From: Pirellula staleyi DSM 6068 | GTDB taxonomy: Bacteria; Planctomycetota; Planctomycetia; Pirellulales; Pirellulaceae | NCBI GenBank assembly: GCA_945875845.1 | Contig: CAMCMB010000053.1 | Coordinates: forward strand, 1-48,882 | Direction: 5' to 3' | Length of the DNA: 48,882 nt | In this document: positions 37,119 through 45,825 of the stretch, piece after piece | Position numbering within the stretch: position 1 is the first letter of the stretch | How the letters are laid out: each line of letters opens with the position of its first letter | Notes under the pieces: generated by a model | What the model was told of the DNA's origin: nothing | Database searches by the model: none | The model's input: the letters and a program-made list of their open reading frames with translations, nothing else | Made by a program: the position numbers and the translations under genes

Positions 37119-39401
37119 TTAGGGCGCGACCTCAGACCAAGGTTTTACAGACTTGCTGGCCTCAATCGCATCTAGGACGCGCCCTAGAACAACACGTAGA
37201 TCCAGTTCGTCCGGTCCACGCGTGTTATACTCATCGTACTGAGCGTTTGCGGTCTCGGTAGATATCAAAAGCCCAAATCGCTTAACCGATTGCACAAAAA
37301 TTTGGCTTGCCTGCTCGCGTTTGGGCAAAGGTTGCGATTTATCCAAGACAATCGCGATTAGGTTCATTTGGCCAGCCGGGCTCTCTACCACGGTTTCAAA
37401 ACTTGAATTGGGTTGGGTCGAAACGAACTGCGCTTGACGGACGTTCCAATACGACTGGGATACCTCGCTCCAAGCAATTCGGTGAGCCGATTCCAATGGA
37501 GGGGATTGAGTCACAATGGTCATTCGGCGCAGAATATCCGCAAAGCCGGCTTCTTCGGGCGGTATGCTTCCCAAAACGACTTGCGAGTCCGCCGCCGCAA
37601 CCGAATGTTCCCCCCTGCTCAAGGAAGTAGCAAGGATCGCGATTGGACACCGAGCGGTGGCCGGGTTCGCACGAATGCGTTGCACCAGCTGACCCAGGTC
37701 CATCTCAAGTACGCGCTCGACAATGAAAATGGACTCGATCGGCAAGCCTTCCCGCAACAATGACATCGTCTGCGTTGCGGAAGCGGCCTCGGTCACGCGA
37801 AACGAAAAAGCTTCCAAAAGTCCTTTTGTGTGCGTTCTCAAATCCGTGCTCCCGCCGACAATCAAAGCCAACGGTCGACCCTCAAGGCCTCTCATCTCGG
37901 CGAGAATTCTCTCCAAACGATTACGGCCATCGAAAGCGAAGTCGACAAGTTTTGTGGAACCGTCCTCTTGATCGACAACCATGGCGTGAAGCAGTGATTC
38001 CGCCGCTTCATAACGCACCGCAGCGTAGCCGGAACCGAGGGCTTTCGCGAGGCGATCTCGTACCGGAGAAGGCACCGCATCGGGCCGGACCCAGCGCGAG
38101 AGATTTCGAACCGCATGCAACTGCGCGGAGGAAAGTTCGGCTTTTTCCGCGGCGTCCCAAACCAAAACACCGAATTCGAAGCTGTCTTTTATGACCATCG
38201 GCAAACTCGCTGCGACATCTTCGAAACTCGTCGCACCTGGCGATTGCCGGGCGGCATCCTCAACGACAACCGCCATCGCGAGCGCCGAGTCAATATCCGC
38301 GGAATCGCTTAAACGCAATGCGGCGTGCGCTAGCTGTACTGCACGGGTCCAAGCCAAATCGGCGACGCGAGCCGGTTTTTCTAGGACGGATCGACCCGTT
38401 GGAGCTAATCGCCAAGTCGTAAACGCATCCGCGTCATCGAGCCATCGCGACCGTTGAAATTCGGTTAAGGACTTTTGCATTTGATCCAACGCGTATCGCT
38501 GAATCACGGGGCCTGACGGAATCGACTTATTGCGTTCCGCCGCCACACGATGTAATTCATCTTTGACTTGGTTGTCCATTTGGGCATCGTCGGCAGCGGA
38601 GCATAACGGAATCGATAAGGATGGCTCCCCCAAACGCGCTGCGAGCAATGCCAGTCGCCCGCGAGCGTCGGCATGTGGCGTCACCATAGCTGCCTGCCAA
38701 GCAGAGAATGCAGATTTTCCCATCAATGAGAACGCTTCGGACATTGTCGCATTCGGTGCAGAAGCTTGTTCGGAAAGCATATGGTCGATGAGCGCAGCAA
38801 CGCCTCGATTGCCCCCCGACTGCAACGCGCGAAATGCTCGGATGCGATCCGATTTGTTTGGGCTTTGCAACAATAAGACATTGGCCCGAAGCCTTTTAGG
38901 ATCCATCGCTGAAGCGTTGGCCAAGTCGAGAATCCGTTTCACACTAGCTCGATGCGATTCGGATATTTCAGCATCCGCTTGCATCAAGCTAAGAAATGTT
39001 TGCGTTCCCGCCGTTTGAACCATCTGAGTTGCTTTGGTCTCGTCGATTCCCAATCGAACGACTTCGTCCAACCAATGTTGCACTTCATCCCATCGGCGAA
39101 TTTTCGTCATCAAATGAATGGCGTGGGCAAGCTCCGTTGCTGTACTAGGCATGGAGGAACGTATCGATCGAACAACGGCACTGCGCTCGTTCAGGTTGAG
39201 CCCTTGGCTATCCACCAAGTCTTGGCCGCCGGAATTCGCGGTGGGCTTGGCTGTGACCGCGTCCAAGTCATCGCCTTGTTGGTTTCCGACGGCCCCGTTG
39301 ACTTCAAAGGGATCCTGTCCAAACGCAGGCTGCAAAAAAGGGTCCGCCCAAACCGGCAGCAACAGCAATAACTTCGCAAAAGTTCGTATCGCAGTAATCA
39401 T
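37119..39401 (-). CDS. Exported HEAT-like repeat protein with degenerate receiver-like domain
   Basis: The 760-aa product begins with a signal peptide (MITAIRTFAKLLLLLPVWA, cleavage near AFGQ). Residues 80-490 are helical, with HEAT-like pairs (RIRAFRALQSGGNRGVAALI; GYAAVRYEAAESLLHAMV). Residues 509-628 have a receiver-like rhythm: RPLALIVGGSTDLRTHTKGLL, FRVTEAASATQTMSLL, IESIFIVERVLEMD and CPIAILATSL. The acidic pair is replaced by GGS and the phospho-acceptor Asp by Glu/Arg (VER), so it is a pseudo-receiver. An exported receiver fold is unusual. No family name is known to me. It is the first gene of a run with the sigma-54 activator and ribBA. Confidence 0.75.
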   Translation of the reverse strand: MITAIRTFAKLLLLLPVWADPFLQPAFGQDPFEVNGAVGNQQGDDLDAVTAKPTANSGGQDLVDSQGLNLNERSAVVRSIRSSMPSTATELAHAIHLMTKIRRWDEVQHWLDEVVRLGIDETKATQMVQTAGTQTFLSLMQADAEISESHRASVKRILDLANASAMDPKRLRANVLLLQSPNKSDRIRAFRALQSGGNRGVAALIDHMLSEQASAPNATMSEAFSLMGKSAFSAWQAAMVTPHADARGRLALLAARLGEPSLSIPLCSAADDAQMDNQVKDELHRVAAERNKSIPSGPVIQRYALDQMQKSLTEFQRSRWLDDADAFTTWRLAPTGRSVLEKPARVADLAWTRAVQLAHAALRLSDSADIDSALAMAVVVEDAARQSPGATSFEDVAASLPMVIKDSFEFGVLVWDAAEKAELSSAQLHAVRNLSRWVRPDAVPSPVRDRLAKALGSGYAAVRYEAAESLLHAMVVDQEDGSTKLVDFAFDGRNRLERILAEMRGLEGRPLALIVGGSTDLRTHTKGLLEAFSFRVTEAASATQTMSLLREGLPIESIFIVERVLEMDLGQLVQRIRANPATARCPIAILATSLSRGEHSVAAADSQVVLGSIPPEEAGFADILRRMTIVTQSPPLESAHRIAWSEVSQSYWNVRQAQFVSTQPNSSFETVVESPAGQMNLIAIVLDKSQPLPKREQASQIFVQSVKRFGLLISTETANAQYDEYNTRGPDELDLRVVLGRVLDAIEASKSVKPWSEVAP

Positions 39402-39585
39402 GTCGGAACGTCAAAGGAGGAAAAGTCTAAGAAACGGTGACGGCGGTGGAGAGATCCCCGAACGCATGGTTGGATTGCATACCACAATCTTAACTAGGTC
39501 GAGGTGCCGATTTCCCCACTACTAGGCTAACTAGGACCATTTTTAGGTCAAATGATTCGGTTTTGCCGGATTATTCTGTTTGACT
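39402..39585. other. Intergenic stretch upstream of exported protein gene
   Basis: No gene, RNA or clear promoter motif is seen. It would contain the promoter of the minus-strand gene that ends region 37-39.4 kb. Confidence 0.4.
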
Positions 39586-39798
39586 CACCGGATGGCTGGC
39601 GCCCAATGGCACGCACTTTCGGTTCGAACCAATGTTTTCGTAGCGGAGCGGCGCGAGCCGCCCGGTGAATATCCAAGTGATTTGCCTACGGTCACCGGAC
39701 AGCTTGCGCTGTTCCGCTACAAAGTGAGTGCCATTTGGCTGGCGCCGTTCCGCTACCAAATGCTAGCGGCAGGGCGCGAGCCCTCCGGTGATGACCCA
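39586..39798. repeat. REP-like multi-hairpin cluster, two further copies
   Basis: Unit A (39586-39675) runs from CACCGG to CCCGGTG and contains CGGCGCGAGCCG. Unit B (39693-39798) starts CACCGGAC and ends GGGCGCGAGCCCTCC-GGTGATGACCCAA. The distal 60 bases of unit B match 12956-13015 with only a few differences. Both units are built from the same pieces (a GCTGGCGCC or CTTGCGCT arm, CCGCTAC, TAGCGG, GCGCGAGC). It is a mosaic of one dispersed element family. Confidence 0.75.
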
Positions 39799-40012
39799 AT
39801 CATCTCTTAATAGCCTATCCGCGAAAAATAATTTCGTCACGCACCTTGTGCAGAGCAAAAGACAACCATGTTTTGTCCGTCGCAAATCAATTCACAGCCT
39901 AGACGTGATAAACTGCAAACCATGCAAAACACAAAGAATGGAAACGACGTCCCTTCAAGGCTAGAGCCATGAGGAACAGGTTTTGGATGTGCCAACTCAA
40001 GGGGGGGCTACC
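39799..40012. other. Leader region of sugar isomerase-like gene, nothing clear seen
   Basis: No gene or strong promoter was identified. A run of seven G directly before the ATG at 40013 can serve as a ribosome-binding site. Confidence 0.4.
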
Positions 40013-41062
40013 ATGAACCGTCGCGACTTAATCGCTGCGCTGACATCCCTTGCTGCGGCGCGCTCGTTGCTTGCCACTGTGGGCGAGGGGCGTTCACAGA
40101 TAGGAATGTGTACGTTCTCGTGCCATCAGCACTGGAAGGCAATTCAGGCAGGCGAGCCTGGCGTGAAATTTTCCGACGCGATCAGCTTTTACCGCTACGC
40201 CCGCAAACTCGGTGCGGAGGGCGTGCAGACACCGCTTCGTAGCAAGGACACCAACTTGGCGAAGCAGATCCGGGCCTTCGTCGAGCGCGATGGCGGTTAC
40301 TATGAGGGTGATCTGCGCATGCCAAGGAACGAAAGCGATGTTGCCGAGTTCGAGAGTGATGTACGACTCGCTCGCGAGGCGGGTGCAACCGTCGCCCGAA
40401 CGGTCTTTACAAGCGGCAGGCGATACGAGGCAATGAAGTCTGCCGAGGAGTTTCGTGCCTTTCAGAGGCAGACGGAGAAGTCGCTCGCGCTCGTTGAGCC
40501 CGCGCTCCGCAAGCACCGGCTAAAGCTCGCCATCGAAAATCACAAGGACTACACCGCTGACGAACTTGTCGCACTCATGTGCAAGGTGAGCAGCGAGTGG
40601 ATCGGCGTCCTGGTGGATACCGGCAATAACATCGCACTGCTCGACGAGCCGCATGCCGCCGTCGAAGCGCTCGCCCCTTTCGCGCTCAGCGTGCATCTCA
40701 AGGATATGGCTGTACAGCCGAGCGAGGATGGCTTTCTACTCAGCGAAGTCCCACTTGGCACTGGCGTTCTCGACCTGCCTCGTATCATTACCGCGCTGCG
40801 GAAAGCCAACCCTTCCATCGTCTTCAATCTAGAAATGGCGACCCGCGATCCACTACGTGTCCCCTGCCTCAAGGACGCTTACTTTGCCACCATGCCGGAT
40901 CAAAAGGGAGCGAGGCTCGATGCGACGATTGTCTGGGTCAATAAAAATCCAGCGAAGCGACTGCCACCGTATGTGTCCGGGAAACCGACCTCGCAGATTT
41001 TGACCGAAGAAGAAACGAACAATCGCGAGTGCCTCGATTGGATGCAGACAAACCTCCGTTAG
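40013..41062 (+). CDS. Xylose isomerase-like TIM-barrel protein with Tat-type leader
   Basis: The 349-aa product starts MNRRDLIAALTSLAAARSLL, a twin-arginine-like export signal common in planctomycete sugar isomerase/epimerase proteins. The barrel shows GMCTFSCHQHW, LGAEGVQTPL, KLAIENHKDYTADEL with a metal-site Glu, GVLVDTGNNIALLDEP with a metal-site Asp, LSVHLKDMAV with His and Lys-Asp, and VFNLEMATRDPL with a Glu. These residues match the AP-endonuclease-2/xylose-isomerase superfamily. The substrate is unknown. The ATG at 40013 with GGGGGGG in front is preferred. It stands alone between repeat-rich spacers, and its third codon positions look more GC-rich than the island genes. Confidence 0.85.
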   Translation: MNRRDLIAALTSLAAARSLLATVGEGRSQIGMCTFSCHQHWKAIQAGEPGVKFSDAISFYRYARKLGAEGVQTPLRSKDTNLAKQIRAFVERDGGYYEGDLRMPRNESDVAEFESDVRLAREAGATVARTVFTSGRRYEAMKSAEEFRAFQRQTEKSLALVEPALRKHRLKLAIENHKDYTADELVALMCKVSSEWIGVLVDTGNNIALLDEPHAAVEALAPFALSVHLKDMAVQPSEDGFLLSEVPLGTGVLDLPRIITALRKANPSIVFNLEMATRDPLRVPCLKDAYFATMPDQKGARLDATIVWVNKNPAKRLPPYVSGKPTSQILTEEETNNRECLDWMQTNLR

Positions 41063-41201
41063 AGATACATCGATTGTTTGGCCAATCAGGGGTTGCGAGT
41101 TCATCTCTTGCCAAGCTACCGATGCATCGGCTGCCCGCGCCCAAACCGAATTGGCACAAGCCGGCAAAGCCGCTGTCGTGCTAAGCATGTCGATCACAGG
41201 A

Positions 41202-41930
41202 TTACGTTGAACGTCCGCAAGGGATACAGCTCCAGGCTTCTGCTGCGAGTGGTAGATCGTTAAGTTCGGCCCAGGCTTCTTGCCAGGTCGGGTAGTGCTT
41301 GTCAAGGATGTTGATGAATCGATCATTGTGGGTCGGCTCAATGAGGTGCACCATTTCATGGACTACCACATACTCCAGCAAATCCTTGGGCTTCTTTACG
41401 AGCTCCATATTGAGCCGGATGTGTCCCGCCCCATGATTGCAGCTGCCCCACTTGGTCTTCATCCGTTGCAGGAAGTAACCCGCGACGACTACTTTGAGCT
41501 TTGGCTCCCATTTCCGAATGAGCCCGGGCACCACGTCGTGTAGAATTGACTTATGCCACTCGTGAATGACTGCGGCACGTTTCTCGGCATCGCTTCCTGG
41601 ACGTACCGTCAGAGTGATGCGTTTGTGGTCCAACACGACCGAAGGCTTGGCTTCCTAAAACTGGATCGCCATCAGATGACGTCTCCCCCAAAGGTAATGG
41701 CTTTCGCGTTCAATAAATTCGCGTGGAGTCTCTCGCGCCTGTTTCGCTAGTTTTTCTTGCTGATTGCGAATCCAGCCAAGCTTGGAGATTGCATAGGCTC
41801 TCGCAACGTCGATTCGTGTCGCGGTGGGTGCGACCAAGGTGACGCTGCAATCGGGCCGGGCCTTGTCCGTGAACAGGGCGACGACGCGGTTCTGTGTTTT
41901 CCGTTCGGAGCGTGGTATTTCTAAGCTCAT
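41202..41930 (-). pseudogene. HsdR N-terminus fused to YgjP-like M48 metallopeptidase, interrupted by in-frame TAG
   Basis: The first 28 codons (41847-41930) read PRSERKTQNRVVALFTDKAR, which I recognise as the start of a type I restriction HsdR subunit. From VTLVAPTATRIDVARAYA onward the frame is a YgjP/DUF45 zinc peptidase: WGSCNHGAGHIRLN, then YVVVHEMVHLIEPTHNDRF with the HExxH site. A TAG at 41655-41657 lies in frame between LMAIQF and EAKPSVVLDH, so the protein is cut in two. Genes for M48/YgjP peptidases commonly follow hsdR, so a deletion probably fused the two. Low chance that the second half is made separately from a TTG at 41636. Confidence 0.75.
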
Positions 41931-42055
41931 TCAAAACCTTCCAGTGTCCGCCTTTTGCGGGGCCAACTCGGCCGTGGAGCTCTACTTGTTTTACTCGCCG
42001 AGGTAATCTTAGCCGAGGCAATCGGGCTCATCTTTACCCACATCTTTTGATCTTG

Positions 42056-42088
42056 CTCCCCTCGCCCTGTACTCGGGGAGAGGGGGAG
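42056..42088. repeat. GC-rich palindrome of a type common in planctomycetes
   Basis: CTCCCCTCGCCC (42056-42067), a short loop and a GGGGAGAGGGGGAG arm (42075-42088) form a hairpin of purine and pyrimidine arms. It separates the two hsdR-like fragments. Similar elements recur between genes in these genomes (from memory). Confidence 0.5.
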
Positions 42089-42141
42089 AAAACGCGCTGG
42101 GTTTCGAGTCTGGCGTGCTGCGAAATGTTGGTAAAGATGAG

Positions 42142-42222
42142 GCAATCGGGCCGGGCCTTGTCCGTGAGCAGGGCGATGACGCGGTTCTGCGTTCTGCGTT
42201 CGGAGCGTGGTATCTCAGGCAT
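42142..42222 (-). pseudogene. Second copy of hsdR N-terminal fragment
   Basis: The frame reads MPEIPRSERRTQNRVIALL followed by TDKARPDC. This repeats codons 1-28 of the chimera at 41930 with a handful of changes, then diverges. It is 27 codons only and has no downstream partner. At DNA level the match spans about 80 bases, including GGGCCGGGCCTTGTCCGTGA. Confidence 0.7.
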
Positions 42223-42313
42223 GGAGCCGGTCCACCTAAAACGAAAAGGCTTTTTGAGAAGTCTGCGGAACATAGGTTGGGGGAGATTTCAGAAAAGATC
42301 AAAAGGGTCAGGG

Positions 42314-42408
42314 CTCTTTGATTGCCCGACACTGCGGCTGCTGTCGAAGCTTTGCCATCGCTACCACTCGGGGAAAGTTTCGTTACCCCAACGGTTACCC
42401 TGGCTCCA
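42314..42408. repeat. 95-bp dispersed repeat, copy 1
   Basis: This sequence starts CTCTTTGATTGCCCGACACT and ends GGCTCCA. It recurs at 45826-45920 in the same orientation with three mismatches by eye. Neither copy has a convincing coding frame. The internal GTTACCC is repeated twice. Confidence 0.85.
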
Positions 42409-42476
42409 GTCAATTTGTGTGATTTAGGGGCAATTTCTGACACGTTCGAGGCTGACAGCCATTCGACCGAGAAACG

Positions 42477-42514
42477 AAAAAACCCTGCAATCCATTGAGA
42501 ATCGCAGGGTTTTC
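42477..42514 (-). terminator. Rho-independent terminator of photolyase gene
   Basis: AAAACCCTGC (42479-42488) pairs with GCAGGGTTTT (42504-42513). Read on the minus strand, the hairpin is followed by a run of six T. It lies 41 bases after the photolyase stop codon. Confidence 0.8.
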
Positions 42515-42554
42515 GTCAATCGTACGTGTGCGTTAGTTCGTATTGGCCTCTAGT

Positions 42555-44135
42555 TTAGACATTGGAACAACCCGGATCTTCAATATCATCGAAGAGCGAC
42601 AGTTGCCGGAAGCCAGGTGCTTTTTTGCTCTTGGGCAATGGATCGCGTTTCTTGCGTGAACCATGCTTTGCAAAAACACGCTTCGAATCAGCAATAGCCG
42701 AAGTCGTTTGCCTGATCGCGAAGATCTTTTCTTGAGCCGACTTATAAGCCTTTCGATGATCTACGATCGGGAATGGGTAATCGCGACCGATCCTACAACC
42801 CACTTGTGACTGGAGGTCCAAGGGCATGCGGTGTGGCTCCGGTAGATACTCAGCGGGAACGCGTGCCAGTTCGGGAACGAATTGCGTAATGAACACTCCC
42901 GATGGATCGTGATCGATCACTTGCTTCGCAGGTGAGTAAATGCGAATCGTGTTGATACCCGTCGTTCCAGATTGCATTTGACATTGCGAAAAATGGATGC
43001 CAGGCTCGAAATCCAAAAAATGTTTGGCTAGATGAACGGCCGTTGGACGCCAATGCAGCCATAAATGATTGGACGCGAACGACATCAGCATGGCTCGCAT
43101 TCGAAAGTTGATCCAACTGGTCTCGTTGAGAGCTCGCATACATGCATCGATCATCGGGTAACCCGTTTTGCCTATCGTCCATGCTTCGAACTTCTCTTGG
43201 TTGAAATCATTCTCGCGAAGACCATCGTAAACCCGACTGATGTTCTGAAATTCGAGCTCCGGTTCATCCTCCAGTTTTTGCATGAAATGACAGTGCCATG
43301 CTAGCCTGGAGGAGAACGATTTGAGCGAACCCAGCCAACGCGAGTCGATCGAATCGACTGAGCCTTCGCGAATCTCTCTTTGCCGAGCCACCAGTTGTTG
43401 ATGTGCAGTCTTCATCGAGATACACCCCCACGCAAGATAGGGACTCAATCGACTGCAGTTCTCGCGCGCCGTCACCGGACTCGACATCCCTTTTCGATAG
43501 TTGAGACCGCGAATCGTCAAGAACGAATCCAATGTCGCGTTCGCTTGAGACTCGCCACCGATTTGCAGGATTGTCTTTCGCGTCGGTGCCAGTCCAAGCT
43601 CTTCACCTTTTGGCATCCCACCCCAGTCGAAATTGCTAGGGATAACCATGCGCGTGGGTGTTGGGGCGATTGGCGTATTCATTCGAGTCTGCCAAAGATT
43701 TGCCCATCCATTTCGATTCTTCAGAGGCCGCACGACCCCGTTTTGAGAAAACTGCAGCCAAGGGATTCCCATTTGCCGAGCCCATTTCGCAACTCGCTGG
43801 TCTCGTTCGTAGGTGAAGCCGTTTCCAGTTTCTTCGTGCGAGTAGAGGCTAGCAATGTTGGCAGTCCTCGCAATGTCGATCAAGACCTCGGGCAACTCGC
43901 CAACGCGAATGGCCAGACGCCCCCCTATTTTGCAAAGGCGACTTGAAAGATCCTGGAGCGACTCGACGATAAAATCAAAATGGGACCGGTCCATCTCAGG
44001 CATGGCCCACAGCTTGGGCTCAAACACATACAGAACTACGGTTGGTCCGGTTTGGCAAGCTTCCAAGATGGGACGGTGATCGTCCAATCGCAGATCACGT
44101 TTGAGCCAAACCAGTTGAATAGGAGCGTGCGGCAC
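42555..44135 (-). CDS. Cryptochrome/deoxyribodipyrimidine photolyase family protein
   Basis: The 526-aa flavoprotein has an N-terminal alpha/beta antenna domain (LVWLKRDLRLDDHRPI; SLYSHEETGNGFTYERDQRV) and a C-terminal FAD domain. That domain shows SRLSPYLAWGCISMKT, FSSRLAWHCHFMQKL, YPMIDACMRALNETSWINFRMRAML, FEPGIHFSQCQMQSGTTGINTIRIYSP, and a basic tail. These match the photolyase/FeS-type or class I-related group. It should repair UV-made pyrimidine dimers using blue light, or act as a photoreceptor. It starts with GTG at 44135. The DUF2256 gene lies one base upstream, and a strong terminator follows. Confidence 0.92.
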   Translation of the reverse strand: MPHAPIQLVWLKRDLRLDDHRPILEACQTGPTVVLYVFEPKLWAMPEMDRSHFDFIVESLQDLSSRLCKIGGRLAIRVGELPEVLIDIARTANIASLYSHEETGNGFTYERDQRVAKWARQMGIPWLQFSQNGVVRPLKNRNGWANLWQTRMNTPIAPTPTRMVIPSNFDWGGMPKGEELGLAPTRKTILQIGGESQANATLDSFLTIRGLNYRKGMSSPVTARENCSRLSPYLAWGCISMKTAHQQLVARQREIREGSVDSIDSRWLGSLKSFSSRLAWHCHFMQKLEDEPELEFQNISRVYDGLRENDFNQEKFEAWTIGKTGYPMIDACMRALNETSWINFRMRAMLMSFASNHLWLHWRPTAVHLAKHFLDFEPGIHFSQCQMQSGTTGINTIRIYSPAKQVIDHDPSGVFITQFVPELARVPAEYLPEPHRMPLDLQSQVGCRIGRDYPFPIVDHRKAYKSAQEKIFAIRQTTSAIADSKRVFAKHGSRKKRDPLPKSKKAPGFRQLSLFDDIEDPGCSNV

Positions 44136-44136
44136 G

Positions 44137-44316
44137 TTAGGACTCTCCCTCGGAAGCGTGCGATTGGTCCGATTGTTTCCTGATGCCAGAACATCGACAT
44201 CGCTCGCTACAATACTTCACTTGCTCCCACACTCTTACCCCCTTTTTCCGCCAAGCGAAAGGACGGTCGCAAACGACACATTTTTTTGTTGGCAAATCCG
44301 ATTTCGAACGGTTCAT
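44137..44316 (-). CDS. DUF2256 zinc-ribbon-like small protein
   Basis: The 59-aa product (ATG 44316; ATG 44334 possible) reads LPTKKCVVCDRPFAWRKKG, then VWEQVKYCSERCR. The CxxC and CxxxC pairs are the DUF2256 signature and would bind zinc. DUF2256 genes are found beside cryptochrome/photolyase genes in many bacteria, as here with a gap of one base between stop and start. Its function is unknown. Confidence 0.85.
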   Translation of the reverse strand: MNRSKSDLPTKKCVVCDRPFAWRKKGVRVWEQVKYCSERCRCSGIRKQSDQSHASEGES

Positions 44317-44458
44317 TCGGTTTAAGTAGTCCATTAGACAATTGACTTTTTGATTGCTTGATTTTAGGCGGTCGTCAATGTGCAAAGCGGTAGGTTACCG
44401 CTCATGCAAACCGTTCACGTTCAACAACCCAACACGCCTCTAGAAATATCACGGAACA

Positions 44459-45032
44459 ATGCCTGAGGGACATACCGTTCATCGCCTTGCAATGGACCAT
44501 ACCAAGAGGCTTGCAGGCAAACGACTGAGGGTTAGTTCGCCCCAAGGTCGATTGGTCGATTCGAGGTAGGAGCCCAGTTGCTATCCGGCAAAAGCCTTAA
44601 AACGGTCGAGGCCCACGGAAAGCATCTGTATTATACTTTTTCGAGCGAACTTGTCTTGCACGTGCACCTCGGGTTGTATGGCAAGTTTCGACTTTATGAG
44701 TCTCCTCCACCAGAGCCTCGGGGCGCGGTACGCATTCGATTTGTGGGCAAAACACACACGTTGGACCTGCGTCACGACTAAGCTGTTCGTTGACCCGTAA
44801 TGAGTTTGATGACCTTTGGAAAACATCCCTTCGCTTGCTCGCCGTTGGAGTCAAGTACAACCGCATTATCACGGTCGATCGAGACGAAGCAGACAAGCCG
44901 CTTAGCCAATTGAGCTCCGACGAGCGGCTTTTGATTTACAAGAAAGAGCGATGCCCAAGGTGCCACTCGACGACAGAGACGTGGTTGCTAGGAAATGGGC
45001 AAATGTTCGCTTGTTCGGTTTGTCAGGTTTAG
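44459..45032 (+). pseudogene. nei: Nei/Fpg-type DNA glycosylase, frameshifted and internally deleted
   Basis: Three pieces lie in three frames. The first (44459-44570) starts MPEGHTVHRLAMDHTKRLAG with catalytic Pro2/Glu3 and SPQGRLVDS, then hits a TAG. The second (44578-44781) gives VEAHGKHLYYTF and VHVHLGLYGKFRLY-like sequence, ending after THTLDLRHD. The third (about 44790-45032) gives VGVKYNRIITV and a CPRC...CSVC zinc finger. The H2TH middle region (about 100 residues) is missing. An intact gene is about 260-290 codons. It lies beside photolyase, another repair gene. Confidence 0.8.
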
Positions 45033-45211
45033 GCGTGGCGGCCACCATTTTCTTCCCTCAAAGGGTCGTACCATCGAGTCAAGCCGATAATAACCTGGGC
45101 CGGTGGGGGTTGCCATCATCTTACCATATCAGGCTCTCCCAAGTCCTGTCCGTAAACTCAACCAGCATTCCTGGCGTTGCGAGTCAAGTAAGAAGAGCCA
45201 AGGAAATGTTA

Positions 45212-45622
45212 ATGTTAGATATTGTTGATACAGCAGTTGGTGCGGGTACGTTCAAGACTCTTGCGGCAGCACTTGGAGCGGCAGGTTTGGTGGATACGCT
45301 CAAAAGCGCTGGCCCATTCACGGTGTTCGCACCCACAGATGATGCATTTGCGAAGTTGCCTGCGGGGACCGTGGAGAGTCTACTGTTGCCTGAGAACAAG
45401 GGAAAGTTGGTCGGTATCCTGACGCACCATGTGGTCGCTGGTAAGGTGACTGCAGCCGACGTGATGAAGCTGACGACTGCCACAACCGTGGCTGCCAAGC
45501 CGATCAAGATTGCAGTCCAGGATGGCAAGGTCAAGATTGACGACGCGACCGTTACCGCAGCTGATATTCATTGCACCAACGGCGTTATCCATGTCGTCGA
45601 TTCGGTAATCTTGCCGAGTTAA
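45212..45622 (+). CDS. Fasciclin (FAS1) domain protein
   Basis: The 136-aa product is a single FAS1 domain: [61 protein letters not shown] and the end [21 protein letters not shown]1 proteins are usually exported and act in adhesion, but no signal peptide is present. The ATG at 45212 has AAGGA seven bases upstream; an ATG at 45206 also exists. A longer frame reaching 44951 overlaps the Nei remnant and is not likely used. Confidence 0.88.
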   Translation: MLDIVDTAVGAGTFKTLAAALGAAGLVDTLKSAGPFTVFAPTDDAFAKLPAGTVESLLLPENKGKLVGILTHHVVAGKVTAADVMKLTTATTVAAKPIKIAVQDGKVKIDDATVTAADIHCTNGVIHVVDSVILPS

Positions 45623-45665
45623 TTTCGTGAACCATTGGTTCGTATTGATTCTGAGCTCCATCGCC

Positions 45666-45750
45666 ATTGTAGAACAGTTGTCGCTCAACTGTTTCTGAAG
45701 CAGGTACAAACTTCACTTCCGATAAACGATTGGGACAATTGTTCTACAAT
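45666..45750. repeat. Long-loop inverted repeat after FAS1 gene
   Basis: ATTGTAGAACAGTTGTC (45666-45682) pairs with GACAATTGTTCTACAAT (45734-45750), with one mismatch in 17 and a 51-base loop. A second, inner hairpin ACAGTTG/CAACTGT (45675-45693) competes with the left arm, giving two alternative folds. It lies 44 bases after the FAS1 stop and may be a remnant of a small mobile repeat. Confidence 0.65.
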
Positions 45751-45825
45751 AGGGTTGATTACGTTGCCGACCGAATCGGAGATCCCGTGGAAAACAGTTC
45801 CCGGCGGAAATCAAAGGGGAGAGGC

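Noticed and set aside
40853-41359. Minus-strand frame spanning the end of the isomerase-like gene and the spacer
   Set aside because: Most of it is antisense to the isomerase gene and it shows no known motif.
44951-45211. Longer FAS1 protein with a hydrophobic N-terminal part
   Set aside because: It overlaps the Nei zinc-finger remnant in another frame, and AAGGA fits the ATG at 45212.
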